In this document: positions 12,470-22,975 of the stretch, one piece after another
Layout: each line of letters opens with the position of its first letter
How positions within the stretch are numbered: the stretch's first letter is position 1
DNA from: Coniochaeta sp. PMI_546
Taxonomy: Eukaryota; Ascomycota; Sordariomycetes; Coniochaetales; Coniochaetaceae
Length of the DNA: 64,000 nucleotides
Direction of reading: 5' to 3'
NCBI GenBank assembly: GCA_021432605.1
Contig: MU271148.1
Coordinates: 1,061,362-1,125,361 of the forward strand
Position numbers and translations under genes: made by a program
The notes under the pieces: generated by a model
The model's input: only the letters and a program-made list of their open reading frames with translations
What the model was told of the DNA's origin: nothing
The model's database searches: none

Positions 12470-13474
12470 GGCGAGAATTGGATTGGGTGTCTATCGTCTA
12501 GCAAATGGAGGGAAAGCGACAGGAAAAAAAAAAGTGAGTGAAATAATCGTCAGAGATGTAACTAGGTAGAAGAGACCATTCAATTGAAATCGCAATAGGG
12601 CCAAGAACAAGTAAATATGGCTGTCGTCTTGTCAGGCACATGCCGGTCAACCCGGCCGGGACCCCTTTGGGACAGCTTCGTTGATGATGTCACAGGAACC
12701 CCCCACCAACCACAAGAGCTAGAGCGGCTAGACTGCTATCGGAGCTATGTTGACGGTTACTCAGCGTCAACAACTCCCACTGCACGAACCACTTCAATGC
12801 CGATTTTCCACTTTTGCTCCGGCGTTACTCCCGTTGCTCAATGCATGCGAGGAGAGCTAAGGTAGTTGAAGAAGACGCTCATAATGGCAAAATGAATGCT
12901 CAAATTCTTCGAAGGGATGTCTTTTTAAATTTTTTAATTGCATTGTTTGTCTGTGGCATGGGTGCAGGGCTTAGTCTGCTCAAAAATACCGTCCTTGGCC
13001 AGCGTTTCTGTTAATCGGCCACTGTGGAACAGCGTGATGATAATGACTAACTGGAATACCTCATACAAACATGCAGAAAGCTCTTCATCGGCAAGCTGAG
13101 ATTCACCCTTTGAGACCATCAGTCAGGGCCATGACTTGCGAGGTTTTCTTCCAAGAAGCGATGAAGCTACCAAACTGAGGTGGGAAACCTGCGAAGGCGG
13201 CTCTAATCCTCTGTTCAGGGCCATGGGAGAACTTTGTGCTGCGAAAGTGGTTTCTCGGCATAGTAGATCATCGACGATAGAGCTAAGATTTTCTTGCCTG
13301 ACGGAGTAGTTGTACCGATGTCTCTAGAAGTGAGAACGGAGTTTGCCTGAGTAGTCAGCTCAGAGGTGTAGAAATTCATGGGTGTAAGGGACCGAGTGGC
13401 AGAGGGCCGACGTTTCTGATACTGGAGATAAGTGAGTGACGAACGATGGTGAACGAAGTGATGGAGAGAGGCAA
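12470..13474. other. Intergenic region
   Basis: This is upstream sequence of the phosphate carrier and flank of a decayed gene. I see no supported gene. The left part of the decayed phosphotransferase gene may once have begun within 13200-13474, but nothing recognisable is left. Confidence 0.5.
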
Positions 13475-13914
13475 GGCGGAGAGCCTTCATCGGCAGCGTC
13501 GATAACTCTTGGTGCAACGATCACTATTTCGACGATAAGCGTGGTGCATATGGACCATTTGCAAGCGAGGCGGAATTCAACCGTGGGATCAGTTAGGCCT
13601 TGAAAGAAGCGAAACCTGAAGACTAGGTCAAAATTTCCTGCGATATCTTTCAAGAAGTCATGAACGGGCACGAGATTGTCATGACACACAACGACTTCGA
13701 TCCACGGAATATCTTGGTTCAAGGCTCTCAAGTCGTTGCCCTCTTGGACTGGGAACTTTCTGGTTTCTATCCGGAATACTCGAAGTATTGCAAGGCCATG
13801 AGGCGTCCTGACGGGGAAACCAGATGGGTCCGAGACAGGGCATTGGACAAGATACTGAAACCGTACAGGAAGGAGCTGTCGGTCATATGGAACACCATGG
13901 AGATCATTTGGTAG
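13475..13914 (+). pseudogene. Decayed fungal APH-family phosphotransferase
   Basis: The frame gives a clear C-terminal half of an aminoglycoside-phosphotransferase-like kinase of the kind common in ascomycete genomes; most such fungal proteins have no known substrate. Visible pieces are SVDNSWCNDHYFDD, GPFASEAEFNRG, the catalytic loop MTHNDFDPRNILV and the metal-binding VVALLDWELSGFYPEYSKY. Two in-frame TAG codons (13594-13596 and 13624-13626) interrupt it, and no N-terminal kinase lobe with start codon is found upstream. Both stops are one C-to-T change from CAG, a pattern that repeat-induced or spontaneous deamination could give. The downstream 84 residues stay open to a normal stop, so decay may be recent. 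It is a host-type gene relic. Confidence 0.75.
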
Positions 13915-14011
13915 AGGATGTATTACTCTATACCAGATATCCGCTTGTGCCGATGAATCAATTTGCCTCATAAACACCGTTCTATTTCTCTGCGCAAACG
14001 CCACTGCAAAT

Positions 14012-14899
14012 CTAAATGCTCGCTACCTCCCAGCCAACCTTGTTGCGGATGAACTCGACGACATCGTCAATCTCATCAGGGATCTTGTACCAATGTCCAA
14101 GGCCTTGATAGCACTTCCACTCAACCTCATAACCCGCGCGTTCCACCGTTCTCCTCATCGCCTCCCCCAGGGAGCAAGGCACCTTATCGTCATTGTTGCC
14201 ATGACCCAAGAAGGCTGGTGTCCCATGCGCCGTCTGTCCGATCTCAAGCACCTCCACTCCTGGCAAGCCCAAGAGGTCTCGCTCGAAGATGGATGCTTTC
14301 ACGGCTGGATCGTGCCGTTTCGCACCCTCTCCATCATCAGCAAACGGGTTGTCGTCGTCATCGCCAATAGGAGCCCCAGCCAAAGCCTCGTCAATATCCT
14401 CCCGGAAAGGAAGATAGCCACTCATTCCAACAAATCCGCCAATATGGTAGTCTAGGCAAAGCATAACTGACAGGGACATGGCACAACCCTGGCTCAGCCC
14501 GCCCAGGATAATATTCTCCGGCGCGATACCCTTCGCGTCGCGTTCATGACGGATGAGGTCCAGGATCTCGCGAGCAGACTCCTCGAGGCCTCGTAACTGC
14601 AGATCCTTTCGATAAGAGGGGTCATCCATGCGGGCTTTGTCGAACCACAAAGTGATCATGGAACGGTTGAAGGCAGTCGAGCGGCGGCGGCGAGATGTTG
14701 GGAAGATGAATCTTGCCCCGGGGAGCAGCTGGGGTAGACGCAGGCCCTTGGACGTCATGCCACTGTCAAGAAGTACCCTGCCAAATGTCTCCCCATCGGA
14801 GCCAAAGCCATGAAGTAAAATCAGACTGTGAGTATGCGCGCCACTCGGCTCGACAATGAATGGAGCCGGTGGCTGCGAGGTAGCGTTCCGTTTTGACAT
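14012..14899 (-). CDS. Alpha/beta hydrolase, acyl-protein-thioesterase / phospholipase-like
   Basis: This 295-residue protein belongs to the phospholipase/carboxylesterase (abhydrolase_2) family that includes acyl-protein thioesterases, which remove fatty acyl groups from cysteines of cytosolic proteins or act on lysolipids. The serine nucleophile is in GGLSQGCAMS, the aspartate in LGHGNNDDKVP and the histidine in QGLGHWYKIP, in the right order. The oxyanion region LILLHGFGSDGETF precedes them. There is an extra acidic loop (GAPIGDDDDNPFADDGEGA) not seen in the smallest members. I chose the ATG at 14899 (MSKRNATS); the frame runs 15 codons further without another ATG. No signal peptide is seen. 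The true substrate cannot be told from sequence. Confidence 0.88.
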   Translation of the reverse strand: MSKRNATSQPPAPFIVEPSGAHTHSLILLHGFGSDGETFGRVLLDSGMTSKGLRLPQLLPGARFIFPTSRRRRSTAFNRSMITLWFDKARMDDPSYRKDLQLRGLEESAREILDLIRHERDAKGIAPENIILGGLSQGCAMSLSVMLCLDYHIGGFVGMSGYLPFREDIDEALAGAPIGDDDDNPFADDGEGAKRHDPAVKASIFERDLLGLPGVEVLEIGQTAHGTPAFLGHGNNDDKVPCSLGEAMRRTVERAGYEVEWKCYQGLGHWYKIPDEIDDVVEFIRNKVGWEVASI

Positions 14900-16967
14900 G
14901 TCGGATGACAACCGACGCTTATTGAAATGGTAGCAGAGGACCACGAATGTGACTTTGAAAGTGATTTTTGGTTAAGGAATCAAGCCTCTAGGATGGCCAT
15001 GGTATTTGGGTTAGTAGTCAAATAGCTGGCTGCGCCGCTTGTGTTACAGCAGCAGGTAATCGGCCTGTCTTTGTCATGGAATCTTGGGTCGAAAGAGGAT
15101 CCACCCGTTTTCTCATTGCGGGTGGTCTGCTGCAGGATGAGCGGCTACACATGCGCCAATCATAAAGCGCTGCTCCCAAGAAGCGAGTGCTGGTGAACAT
15201 AGGTTTACTAACAATTAGTGTTACAATCCAGAGCGACAAGCGCTCCCACAGCCATGGCATCGGTCAGCACCACATAATCGGTCAGATCGATGAGAAGGAC
15301 TGAAACAAACCGAAAGCCTCAGTGAAGCAGGTTTCGCCGCGAAGATGCCAAAAGTGGACTGTACAGGTTCTCCTAGACTTGGAGAAGAAAGGGCTGGTCG
15401 TGAAAGGCACGGGGAACTACTGGCATAACCAGGTCGAGAACAGTCCTTAATCGACAGATGGCGTACATGGGATCGACAACGGAGGCTCCACTTCGGCGAC
15501 TCAGGCTCAGGTCCCCTCAACGTCCCGCGGATCGAGCTCGACAGGTTAAGGGACTTCCTCTTCCACTGGAGCGAGCTGGACGGGCTCCAACAGTTGCTCT
15601 AGTGGATTAAGCTCGACGAGCTATCAACCCCCTTCGTCAAGGGGATCAAACTCGACGAACTACTACCAGGTTTCCTCATCAAGGGGACCCAGCTCGACCA
15701 GTACGATCTCGCGACAGTCTTCTAGCAACGAGCGGGAGCGGAGGTGGGACGAGCGGCGAGGAAGGCACTGTTACAGGGACGCAACAAGGAGGGAATGGTA
15801 CTATGAGTCCTAGTCCTCACATGCCACTCACTATACTGTAGAACTGTGGCCCGCGGCAAGTTGTATGTCATGTTACTGGAATGGAGGTATGAGTCAGAGT
15901 ATGCTCTGTTGGCTGGACTCCGCAAGACCGAAGAGTTTAGAACGGGCTGGTTTTCCGCGGCGCTTCGCTCCAGATATGGCCGTGGTCGGGTGAAGACAGA
16001 TAAACTGGATGATCAGTTCAAGTTTACATGGCGTTTACTGTTCCTATAACTCAACAGAATGTGGGCATTTTAAGGGACCGGGACCACTCCCTGATGATGC
16101 GACTCCTCGAGATACGGGGACCGACCTAGGTACCTTAAGGAAAACATCGAGAGCTCTGTGAGGCCCAAAGCTTGTATCATATGAATGATATTAACTTCAG
16201 GCGATGAAAAAAGCTGTTGCGGCGGAACTTGCATCGCCAGTTGTTCTGTTGGAGCAGTGTTCGATAGCGGCGGACTTTGGTCTGAAGCATTCCCAACTCC
16301 ATTCTCACTATGCACCATGTCCACCTCTGCGGACTTTGGGCATCACGGATATAAGGTGTCGGAACTCATGTGATATTGATATACCTTATCTAATCAGATT
16401 GAAATCACAACTGAATGATTATCTTCTTCAATATTTACGCGCCAAAGATCAAGTAGTCTCCGCCAGTCGTAGCAGTCTTTCAGCTGCCTCCGCCGCAGAG
16501 GGGATATCATGCTCCAAGTTCTTCACCAGATCGCCGTCTGTGTCACGAACCGGCCGATTTCAGGATCAAGCCATTTCGAGGTTCGTTCCAGGGGAAGAAT
16601 ACCCGTCGAAAATTTAGTGGACGAAGCATGTCTCGTGTTCGAAGCTCGAAGAGAGGTTCAAGAGATAGCTGCCCAGCGGGCTGAGCTCGATCGACTTGAG
16701 GAGGCAGCTTTTGGAGAAAAACGACCAGTACCAGCTCTTTGCTAGTGCGCACCTTGAGAGGGCTACCGTGTCTTCGCAAGCTGCCTCTCAGCTACTGAAG
16801 TGGCTGCCCTTGTCATTAACGAGAACGATACAGAAGGTTGGCAACAGACCCACAAACAGAAGTTCTTTCGTCATCCCTACGAGTAACATATTTGTTAGCA
16901 GGCTGAAGTAGAGGATAGTGGAGATACCGACGCGGTGGACGTTCAAGAGAAGAGAACGCTGAAAACC
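14900..16967. other. Long stretch without a supported gene
   Basis: Several short open frames exist, for example around 15846-16049 (+) and 16200-16911 (+). None has a domain I recognise and none can be joined into a convincing gene. Around 15520-15720 one frame is rich in Ser/Thr/Gly with similar short units, and the alternative frame repeats LDEL-like units. This may be a decayed low-complexity coding end. Confidence 0.4.
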
Positions 16968-18956
16968 TTACAACACAATTCGATTTGGTCGATTCACCCT
17001 ACACCCAGGGCAGCTTGAATATCTGGTATGGGGCCTATACCGGTGATGCCTCTGGGTTATACTACGATGTAACCATGGCATTAGCCTATCAGTTTCGAGT
17101 TCCCGACATATCAGTGTCCCGTTCGATTGCTCCAAGACAGAGATAAAAACGTCTGTCACATAAGGATGCCCTCCCGAGGGACGCAAAAAGACGTCTACGT
17201 AGACGCTAGGATCCGTAGCCATTCTGTATATGTTATGCTTCGACATTCTGTTCTTGCTCCCGGAGGGTCCGTCGGCAAGTTCCATGTATTGTGTGAAATC
17301 TTGCGTGATGGCGAGGGTATGTAGACGCTCCCAAGAGAAGTCATATGGCATGTCGAAGGCTCGACAGGACAATTCGTGGTACCATACTGGCCCGGGGATA
17401 TCCTTGACAGTGACTGCCTGATAGTCTAGAACAACAAGTAACCCCCCTTCGGAGAGCTGTATTTGTATCATTCTTTGTCCCTCTTCAGCGTAGTCAATCC
17501 AGTCCGCTCCGTCGCCCAGCATATCTCTGTTGGGTAGGTCATCTGGTCGTCTGAATTTTGCAGTCCATGGCGCCCTTTGTCGCGACGTAAAATCGCCGTA
17601 GGAAATGCACTGTGTCCGGACAGGCTGTGGCGGATATATACCGAGCACATCAAATCCCTCAGATGGAACTGGAGGAAGCGCTAATGCAAACGGTAATTGC
17701 CGGCGAGCTGGCATATCAACTTCATAAGGCCTTCGAATGAGCAGGTCCACTATTGTTGCATGCTTCAGGAATTCCTTCGAGACTAAGCTCGGCCGGCACC
17801 ACAAAGGCTTCCAATATTCACCGTTCTGCGGCGCCCGGTGACCAAAATCAACCACTTCGTCGTAAGCGGTAGATGTAGATATGAGGGGAATGGCCACGAG
17901 GGACTGGCTGCTTTGGAGCCGATGCGGCCCATAGTCGGCTCCACATGCCAGAATGCCGTACACGACATCTCTATGAGTCAGGTCCGCCCGTACTGGCAAG
18001 CGTAGGCGTAAACCTCGCTGGTTCATCGAGAATGAAGGCACATCAAAGCCCTCCAAGCCTTGAGCTGTAATGCCGCGACAATTCTCGAAGTATTGCGGAT
18101 GCGGCGACAAAATCGAGGTTTCACGGTGTGACATATCGATTGGACCGATGGGTAGCTTGAAACCCCAGCAAAGAATTGAGTTGTCATCGGAAAATTTCAT
18201 GATCTCCTCTTGCAGTCTCGTAAAAGCCTTGGCTCCTTCGCCATATAGCATGGGCATGTGAATATCGAAAATGCCCAGAAGACAGTAAGCGATGTCTTCT
18301 TCCCTTGTCGTCTCCCTTGACGCTGCCCAAGACATCCTCTCCGCAACACTTGCCCTTGCAAGCCGGATATAAGCTTGAGAGTTCCCCTGGTTTTGATTGG
18401 GAGCAACATAGGTCTCGTCAATGCCTGTGATGCTGTGAATCACCCGTCGCAACCTGTCTTTGCAGCCAATCATTCGCCATAGGTTGTCGAAGAAAAGCAC
18501 TATCCGTGGGGCGAGAAGCTCCTGCAGTGTCCAGCCTCTGGTGAACCAGCGAGACTCTCGGAAGGCAGACGCTGCAGCCTCTGGGTCCTGGCCTGTAGGT
18601 ACGTCTGACAAGTAGACGAAACACACCTTCGCGTTCTCGTACCAGCGAAACATAGAATTGATGGCTTCCTGGAGTTCAGCACTGCTTGATTTGTCAATAC
18701 AGCAAGTGTCGATCCAGACAAAGTCGCAAGGTTTATGAGATACCGACACCTCCTTGGCGAGGCGACAGGTGCCTTCTATTTTGTTCCAGCCTGGTTTAGT
18801 TTTCAAGCCTTTGAAGCCAGAATGGAACCCCTCCTTCATCTCTTGGAAGCTGATCTCCTCGCCCGTCCAAGTGTGAGATAAGATCGCATACCCGGGTATC
18901 TCCCCCTCGGAAATGAAATGAACGAGTTCAAATGTTTCGGTGTTCAGAAGCCACAT
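16968..18956 (-). CDS. HET-domain (heterokaryon incompatibility) protein
   Basis: This 662-residue single-exon protein has an N-terminal HET domain. In fungi that domain triggers growth arrest or cell death when incompatible partners fuse. The domain spans about residues 1-250: MWLLNTETFELVHF, YAILSHTWTGEEISFQEM, CDFVWIDTCCIDKSSSAEL, INSMFRWYENAKVCFVYLSDV, FRESRWFTRGWTLQELLAPR, and the end block AERMSWAASRETTREEDIAYCLLGIFDIHMPMLYGEG (given in part here for order). The other ~400 residues show no NACHT/WD40 motif. I set the start at the ATG at 18956, because it gives the canonical HET N-terminus. HET genes are numerous and variable in Pezizomycotina, so its specific allele-recognition role is unknown. 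Confidence 0.9.
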   Translation of the reverse strand: MWLLNTETFELVHFISEGEIPGYAILSHTWTGEEISFQEMKEGFHSGFKGLKTKPGWNKIEGTCRLAKEVSVSHKPCDFVWIDTCCIDKSSSAELQEAINSMFRWYENAKVCFVYLSDVPTGQDPEAAASAFRESRWFTRGWTLQELLAPRIVLFFDNLWRMIGCKDRLRRVIHSITGIDETYVAPNQNQGNSQAYIRLARASVAERMSWAASRETTREEDIAYCLLGIFDIHMPMLYGEGAKAFTRLQEEIMKFSDDNSILCWGFKLPIGPIDMSHRETSILSPHPQYFENCRGITAQGLEGFDVPSFSMNQRGLRLRLPVRADLTHRDVVYGILACGADYGPHRLQSSQSLVAIPLISTSTAYDEVVDFGHRAPQNGEYWKPLWCRPSLVSKEFLKHATIVDLLIRRPYEVDMPARRQLPFALALPPVPSEGFDVLGIYPPQPVRTQCISYGDFTSRQRAPWTAKFRRPDDLPNRDMLGDGADWIDYAEEGQRMIQIQLSEGGLLVVLDYQAVTVKDIPGPVWYHELSCRAFDMPYDFSWERLHTLAITQDFTQYMELADGPSGSKNRMSKHNIYRMATDPSVYVDVFLRPSGGHPYVTDVFISVLEQSNGTLICRELETDRLMPWLHRSITQRHHRYRPHTRYSSCPGCRVNRPNRIVL

Positions 18957-20490
18957 GATGACATTGGTGAGAGGCAAGTCATGAAATGGACAGAAGCAAC
19001 GAGAAGAATAATGACGGTTATGTCAAAGGTCTTCGTCGGGTTCCAGGCCTGGAGCCTGACACTGAAAGTCCTTGGCTGCCTGGATTACCAATGACTGCTT
19101 GGGACCAATCCCCGCAAAGCAGCCCTGCCTTTCCTAGACATTGCACGTGACATTGTCACATCAACCTAGCCTCTCAGCTCTGCTCTAAAGGAGCTCCCCA
19201 TCGGTCGACGGATAACTTTGCGGCCGTCAAGTCTTTGGTATCACCAGGTATAGTATAGGACGCTGAGGAGCCGTTGACGATAGGTCTATACCTTTGCGCA
19301 TGATGATCTATGACTTCATTTTCACGGCAGACACGAACCTTGGGAAGGAGCTGGTAGGGTTGAGACGACAGCATGTGTGAGGAAGATCGATAAGATCTCG
19401 CCCTGTTATTCTTGGTGTTGGGGATGGCATGATAAGGAGACGGGGCGAGATTATGCAAAGGGTGCAGTCTTGAAGAAGATTGTTGATCACTGTTTAAAGT
19501 CTCTGGCTGTCAAGCATTGACTACATCCTCTCAACCAGTTCGTTACTTACCGGTCGTTCAAAGAAGACGCTCTGCTCTTCGACTTCGATTAGATATGCAA
19601 GACCCCGGCATATTATAAGCACTATAAACTGCTGACTATATAGCGGTAGCGGTTTCGGACATTAATTATGCACTGGGGCTATGATTAGAGGCTAGGTAAG
19701 TAACAGCTTCACTGTATGTTCGTCCGTCCCCTCCCATTACTACCAACTATTGCAGTCTATTCCGAGGTATAAAAGCCGATAACAGAGTATATACTCTGCA
19801 GAGGATGCCAGTTGCCTGGTATTCTTATATTCCCGTATTTATGGCGCAACTCAGTACGTCAGCATAGCTTTGCACATGTGGGCAAATAAGCCCTTGGCTC
19901 CCTTGAGCGGATTATACTTAAGGTTCCCATCTATCGACACGTAGTATCAAAGGTAAGGAAAGCTACTACGCAGTAAGCTACCGTATCTAAAAACCTTAAA
20001 TGAACATCACGCGAGAGGCCTTCCACCCTGGGATAACCGCGATGGACTGATTCTTCGCGCTCGTTAACAGTCCATATGAGAGAATCTATTGGGGCACACC
20101 GTCGTACTGAGATCTTGTTGGAGTTCATGCCGCGAGCTCAGAGTCCATCGTAACTGCAATATTAAGGACTAAGGTCTCGCTGGGCTTACAACAGTCATTT
20201 GTGAGACAACGCCACTTTAGATGTTGCGGAGTTCCTCGAGTTCAACACGCGCGCCTCCAAAGGCCGCGATTCATTTCATCTCTTCTCGTGCTAATAACTA
20301 CCAATCAACATGTGTGCCCCGACAGTCTATACACGAACTGAACCAATTCCAGATCGACGGATGCTATACCCAATGAATACCCTCGCGCCAGTACACAGAT
20401 ATTTACCCAAAAAACGCCATCTCATGCAGATTCCAGCCCACACAGTGAACTCGTACAAACAAAGAAAACAAGGAGAAAAAAAACCTTACC
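18957..20490. other. Intergenic region, no supported gene
   Basis: This is about 1.5 kb between the HET gene and the Tvp38-like gene. Part of it (19480-20280) is richer in A/T than the flanks, with many chance stops in all frames. It could be old decayed repeat sequence, but I cannot name a family. Confidence 0.5.
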
Positions 20491-21426
20491 CTACCGCCGT
20501 GGTGGCGACCCTTCCCACCTCCCCGCTTGCCTAAGCGGCACCAACGAGCTGGTATCGCTGTCCGGCACCTCATGCTCGCTCTTGACACTAGCAACATCGC
20601 TCGGCATCTCCCTCTCCCGCCGCCTCGCGGCCTGCTCCTCGAGGAGCGTCTTCTTGATACTCCCCATCTTCCACCAGACATACACGCCCAGGGCCACGGT
20701 CGCCGCCCCGCCCACCCCGAATATGAGGCCCTTCTCCACGTTGCCCGTCTGCTGGTTCAGGAACAGCACGCCCAGGTAGACGAGGATGATCTGCTTGGGC
20801 AGCGTGAGGAAGGTGGCGACGCAAAAGTACCAGAAGTTGACGTCGCAGGTGGAGAAGACGGCCGTGGAGAAGTGGCTCGGTATGACGGAGAAGCGGATGA
20901 CGAGGACGATCCAGAAGCCGCCGTCGCGCGTCATCCTGGCCAGGGCGCCGTAGTTGAGGTTGGTGCGCTCCAGCTTGATGGCCTTCCTGCGCAGGGCGTG
21001 CTTGAAGGCGAACCAGGTGCCGACCTCGCCGAAGAAGGTGCCGGCGGCCACGATGCCGAAGCCGACCCAGAGCCCGTACACGATGCCGCACAGGACGGCG
21101 ACGATCTCGTGCCCGAAGAGGGGCGGGAAGGAGATGATGATCAGGATGGCGATGGGGATCAGCCAGCCGGCGGGGAGGTCGCGGACCTTTTCCGAGAAGG
21201 GCCGGAGGGTGGCCACGACTTCGTCGTGCTTGATGGTGATGAAGACGGTGGCGATGAGGATTAGGACCCCGAGGACGTGGAAGGGTATGTACTTGGGTCG
21301 CAGGAAGAAGCGCTTCCAGTCGATGGGCTTGTACTCCGTGTCCGCTAGGGACTCGAGGAGGGCGGCTTCTTTCTGCTGGGCGCGGGTGCGGCCCCGGGGT
21401 AGGGTGCCTAGTTCTAGGTCGGCCAT
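20491..21426 (-). CDS. Tvp38/TMEM64-family Golgi membrane protein
   Basis: This 311-residue integral membrane protein belongs to the VTT (SNARE-associated Golgi, TVP38/TMEM64) family. Hydrophobic segments are visible at YIPFHVLGVLILIATVFITI, AGWLIPIAILIIISFPPLFG, EIVAVLCGIVYGLWVGFGIV, FLTLPKQIILVYLGVLFL and IFGVGGAATVALGVYVWW. The conserved core follows the family order: FGEVGTWFAFKHALRR, then RDGGFWIVLVIRFSVIPSHF with its Arg and Pro. Tvp38 acts in Golgi membranes in yeast, and related VTT proteins have been linked to lipid scramblase activity. The C-terminal tail is charged and cytosolic-looking (EEQAARRREREMPSD). It is a single exon and the start is the first ATG in frame. Confidence 0.9.
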   Translation of the reverse strand: MADLELGTLPRGRTRAQQKEAALLESLADTEYKPIDWKRFFLRPKYIPFHVLGVLILIATVFITIKHDEVVATLRPFSEKVRDLPAGWLIPIAILIIISFPPLFGHEIVAVLCGIVYGLWVGFGIVAAGTFFGEVGTWFAFKHALRRKAIKLERTNLNYGALARMTRDGGFWIVLVIRFSVIPSHFSTAVFSTCDVNFWYFCVATFLTLPKQIILVYLGVLFLNQQTGNVEKGLIFGVGGAATVALGVYVWWKMGSIKKTLLEEQAARRREREMPSDVASVKSEHEVPDSDTSSLVPLRQAGRWEGSPPRR

Positions 21427-22975
21427 ATCCTCTTCCTTTTTTTGCTCTCTCTTTTCCTTCCTCTCCTTTCCCTGCTGAGGATTGGTGATTTGATGATAAG
21501 CTGTATTAATTATTTAGCGTTTCAATCGCCGGAGTTTAAAGAGGCGATTCAGCTAATATTTATATAATTCATTGGTTCTCCTAGTCGTAACTCATCGATG
21601 CCTTCAGGTCAGATAAGCAGGTCCGAGATAGGTCTACTTAAAGATGAAGCTGCAAACTAGGAAAAAAAGGCGAAGTAATAGCTGCGTGTGTGCCTGAGTT
21701 AATAAAACAGAGAAGGGAGACAAAGAGTTGGCGCCAAAGAAGGGGGGGGTGTCTACTTTTGCACAGCCCTTGCCAAGAACGACGTCGGTGTCGCAGATCG
21801 TGCTTCATGCGTGGTACCTGGTACTCTAATCGGTGTCTGTGTCTCTGCAGCTCTGGTCCTTGTTCTAGGTTGGGGTTGTACCGATTGGCGGCATCGCCTC
21901 GATTCCATCCGCGGCACCCACACAGAATGTTTCGTGTTGACGGGCGTGCCCCGCGTTGATTTGTCCACAGTGGCTGGCTGTAGTGCTGTACCTGAATCCT
22001 GCCTGGCTCCTTCCGGGAAAGCGCCTCCATGGCTGGGTTGGCTGGGGTCAGCAAATGACGTCGCTGTCTACGTGTGTCCGATGGCTTTTTATCCAAAGTC
22101 TGCCTTAAACTTTTCCCGTATTACTATCAAATCGGAATCAATATCGACGAACTTCCCTTTCTGTTGATGCCCTGCCGGTCTCCAATATGGCCGAATATAA
22201 ACGACAAAGCAGTTGACAATGCGAGTTGAGTGCCAAAGATGACAAGACCTGCCTAGAGTTAGAAGTGGCCGTTTAGGGCTGATTAGCGCCTTGATTGCCT
22301 TTTAGCTCCCGGATTTAGCCCCTGGCGAGTTGCGTCGCCCCTGGAGGATCAGGGTACATCCTCTTCGGAATGGGCCTGGAACCATCGCGAGTCAGCCAAG
22401 CCCTCGCATTCCTAGAATGACAACGCGAAATGATAGGTATCCCAAGGTTATGCCAGGACGACTAGTCTATGTGTAAGTGATATGTCCACTAGTTTGGTCT
22501 GAGTGCTATGATGCCAAGGACTAGGTTGCTTTTGGCTACTGGCGTGGGTTCTTTATCCTCATGGACGAGAATGGATCCATGGTTCTTCTGATAGATCACT
22601 TCATTGGTGTCTGACTGTGGCCCTTTGTGGTGAGAGTTGTCTAATCCAACGAGGAAAGATAGTCTAAATTCCGTAGCATCGACCTTGCCAGCTTGTCCCG
22701 TTAGAGAGCTCAATATGACGGATTGCATAGAAGTTCAGCGTCTAAAAAATACGAAAAAGGTCAAAAACAGCGTTTATTTGCATTGTGATCGTTTTTCTGC
22801 GTTTATTCAGTGTGCGGTATCGAAGATTGCAAGGTATCGAGTTCTGCAGACACCAGAACTACCTTACCCCTACAGATCATCTTCACCATGTCAAAATCAC
22901 CATCGCATCCAGCTCATTGGTGTCCGCGAGTGTCATGGCCGAACACTAAGTACAAGACCGATGCACCATCTGCAA
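21427..22975. other. Intergenic region, no supported gene
   Basis: This is about 1.5 kb between Tvp38-like and SDA1. It contains only short unrelated frames. I see no repeats or RNA genes. Confidence 0.5.

Noticed and set aside
15846-16049. 67-codon plus-strand frame in the long gene-poor stretch
   Set aside because: No domain, no plausible partner exons, and it is within the length expected by chance.
21638-22096. 152-codon minus-strand frame
   Set aside because: Arg/His-rich composition without motif, and no neighbours or splice structure to support it.
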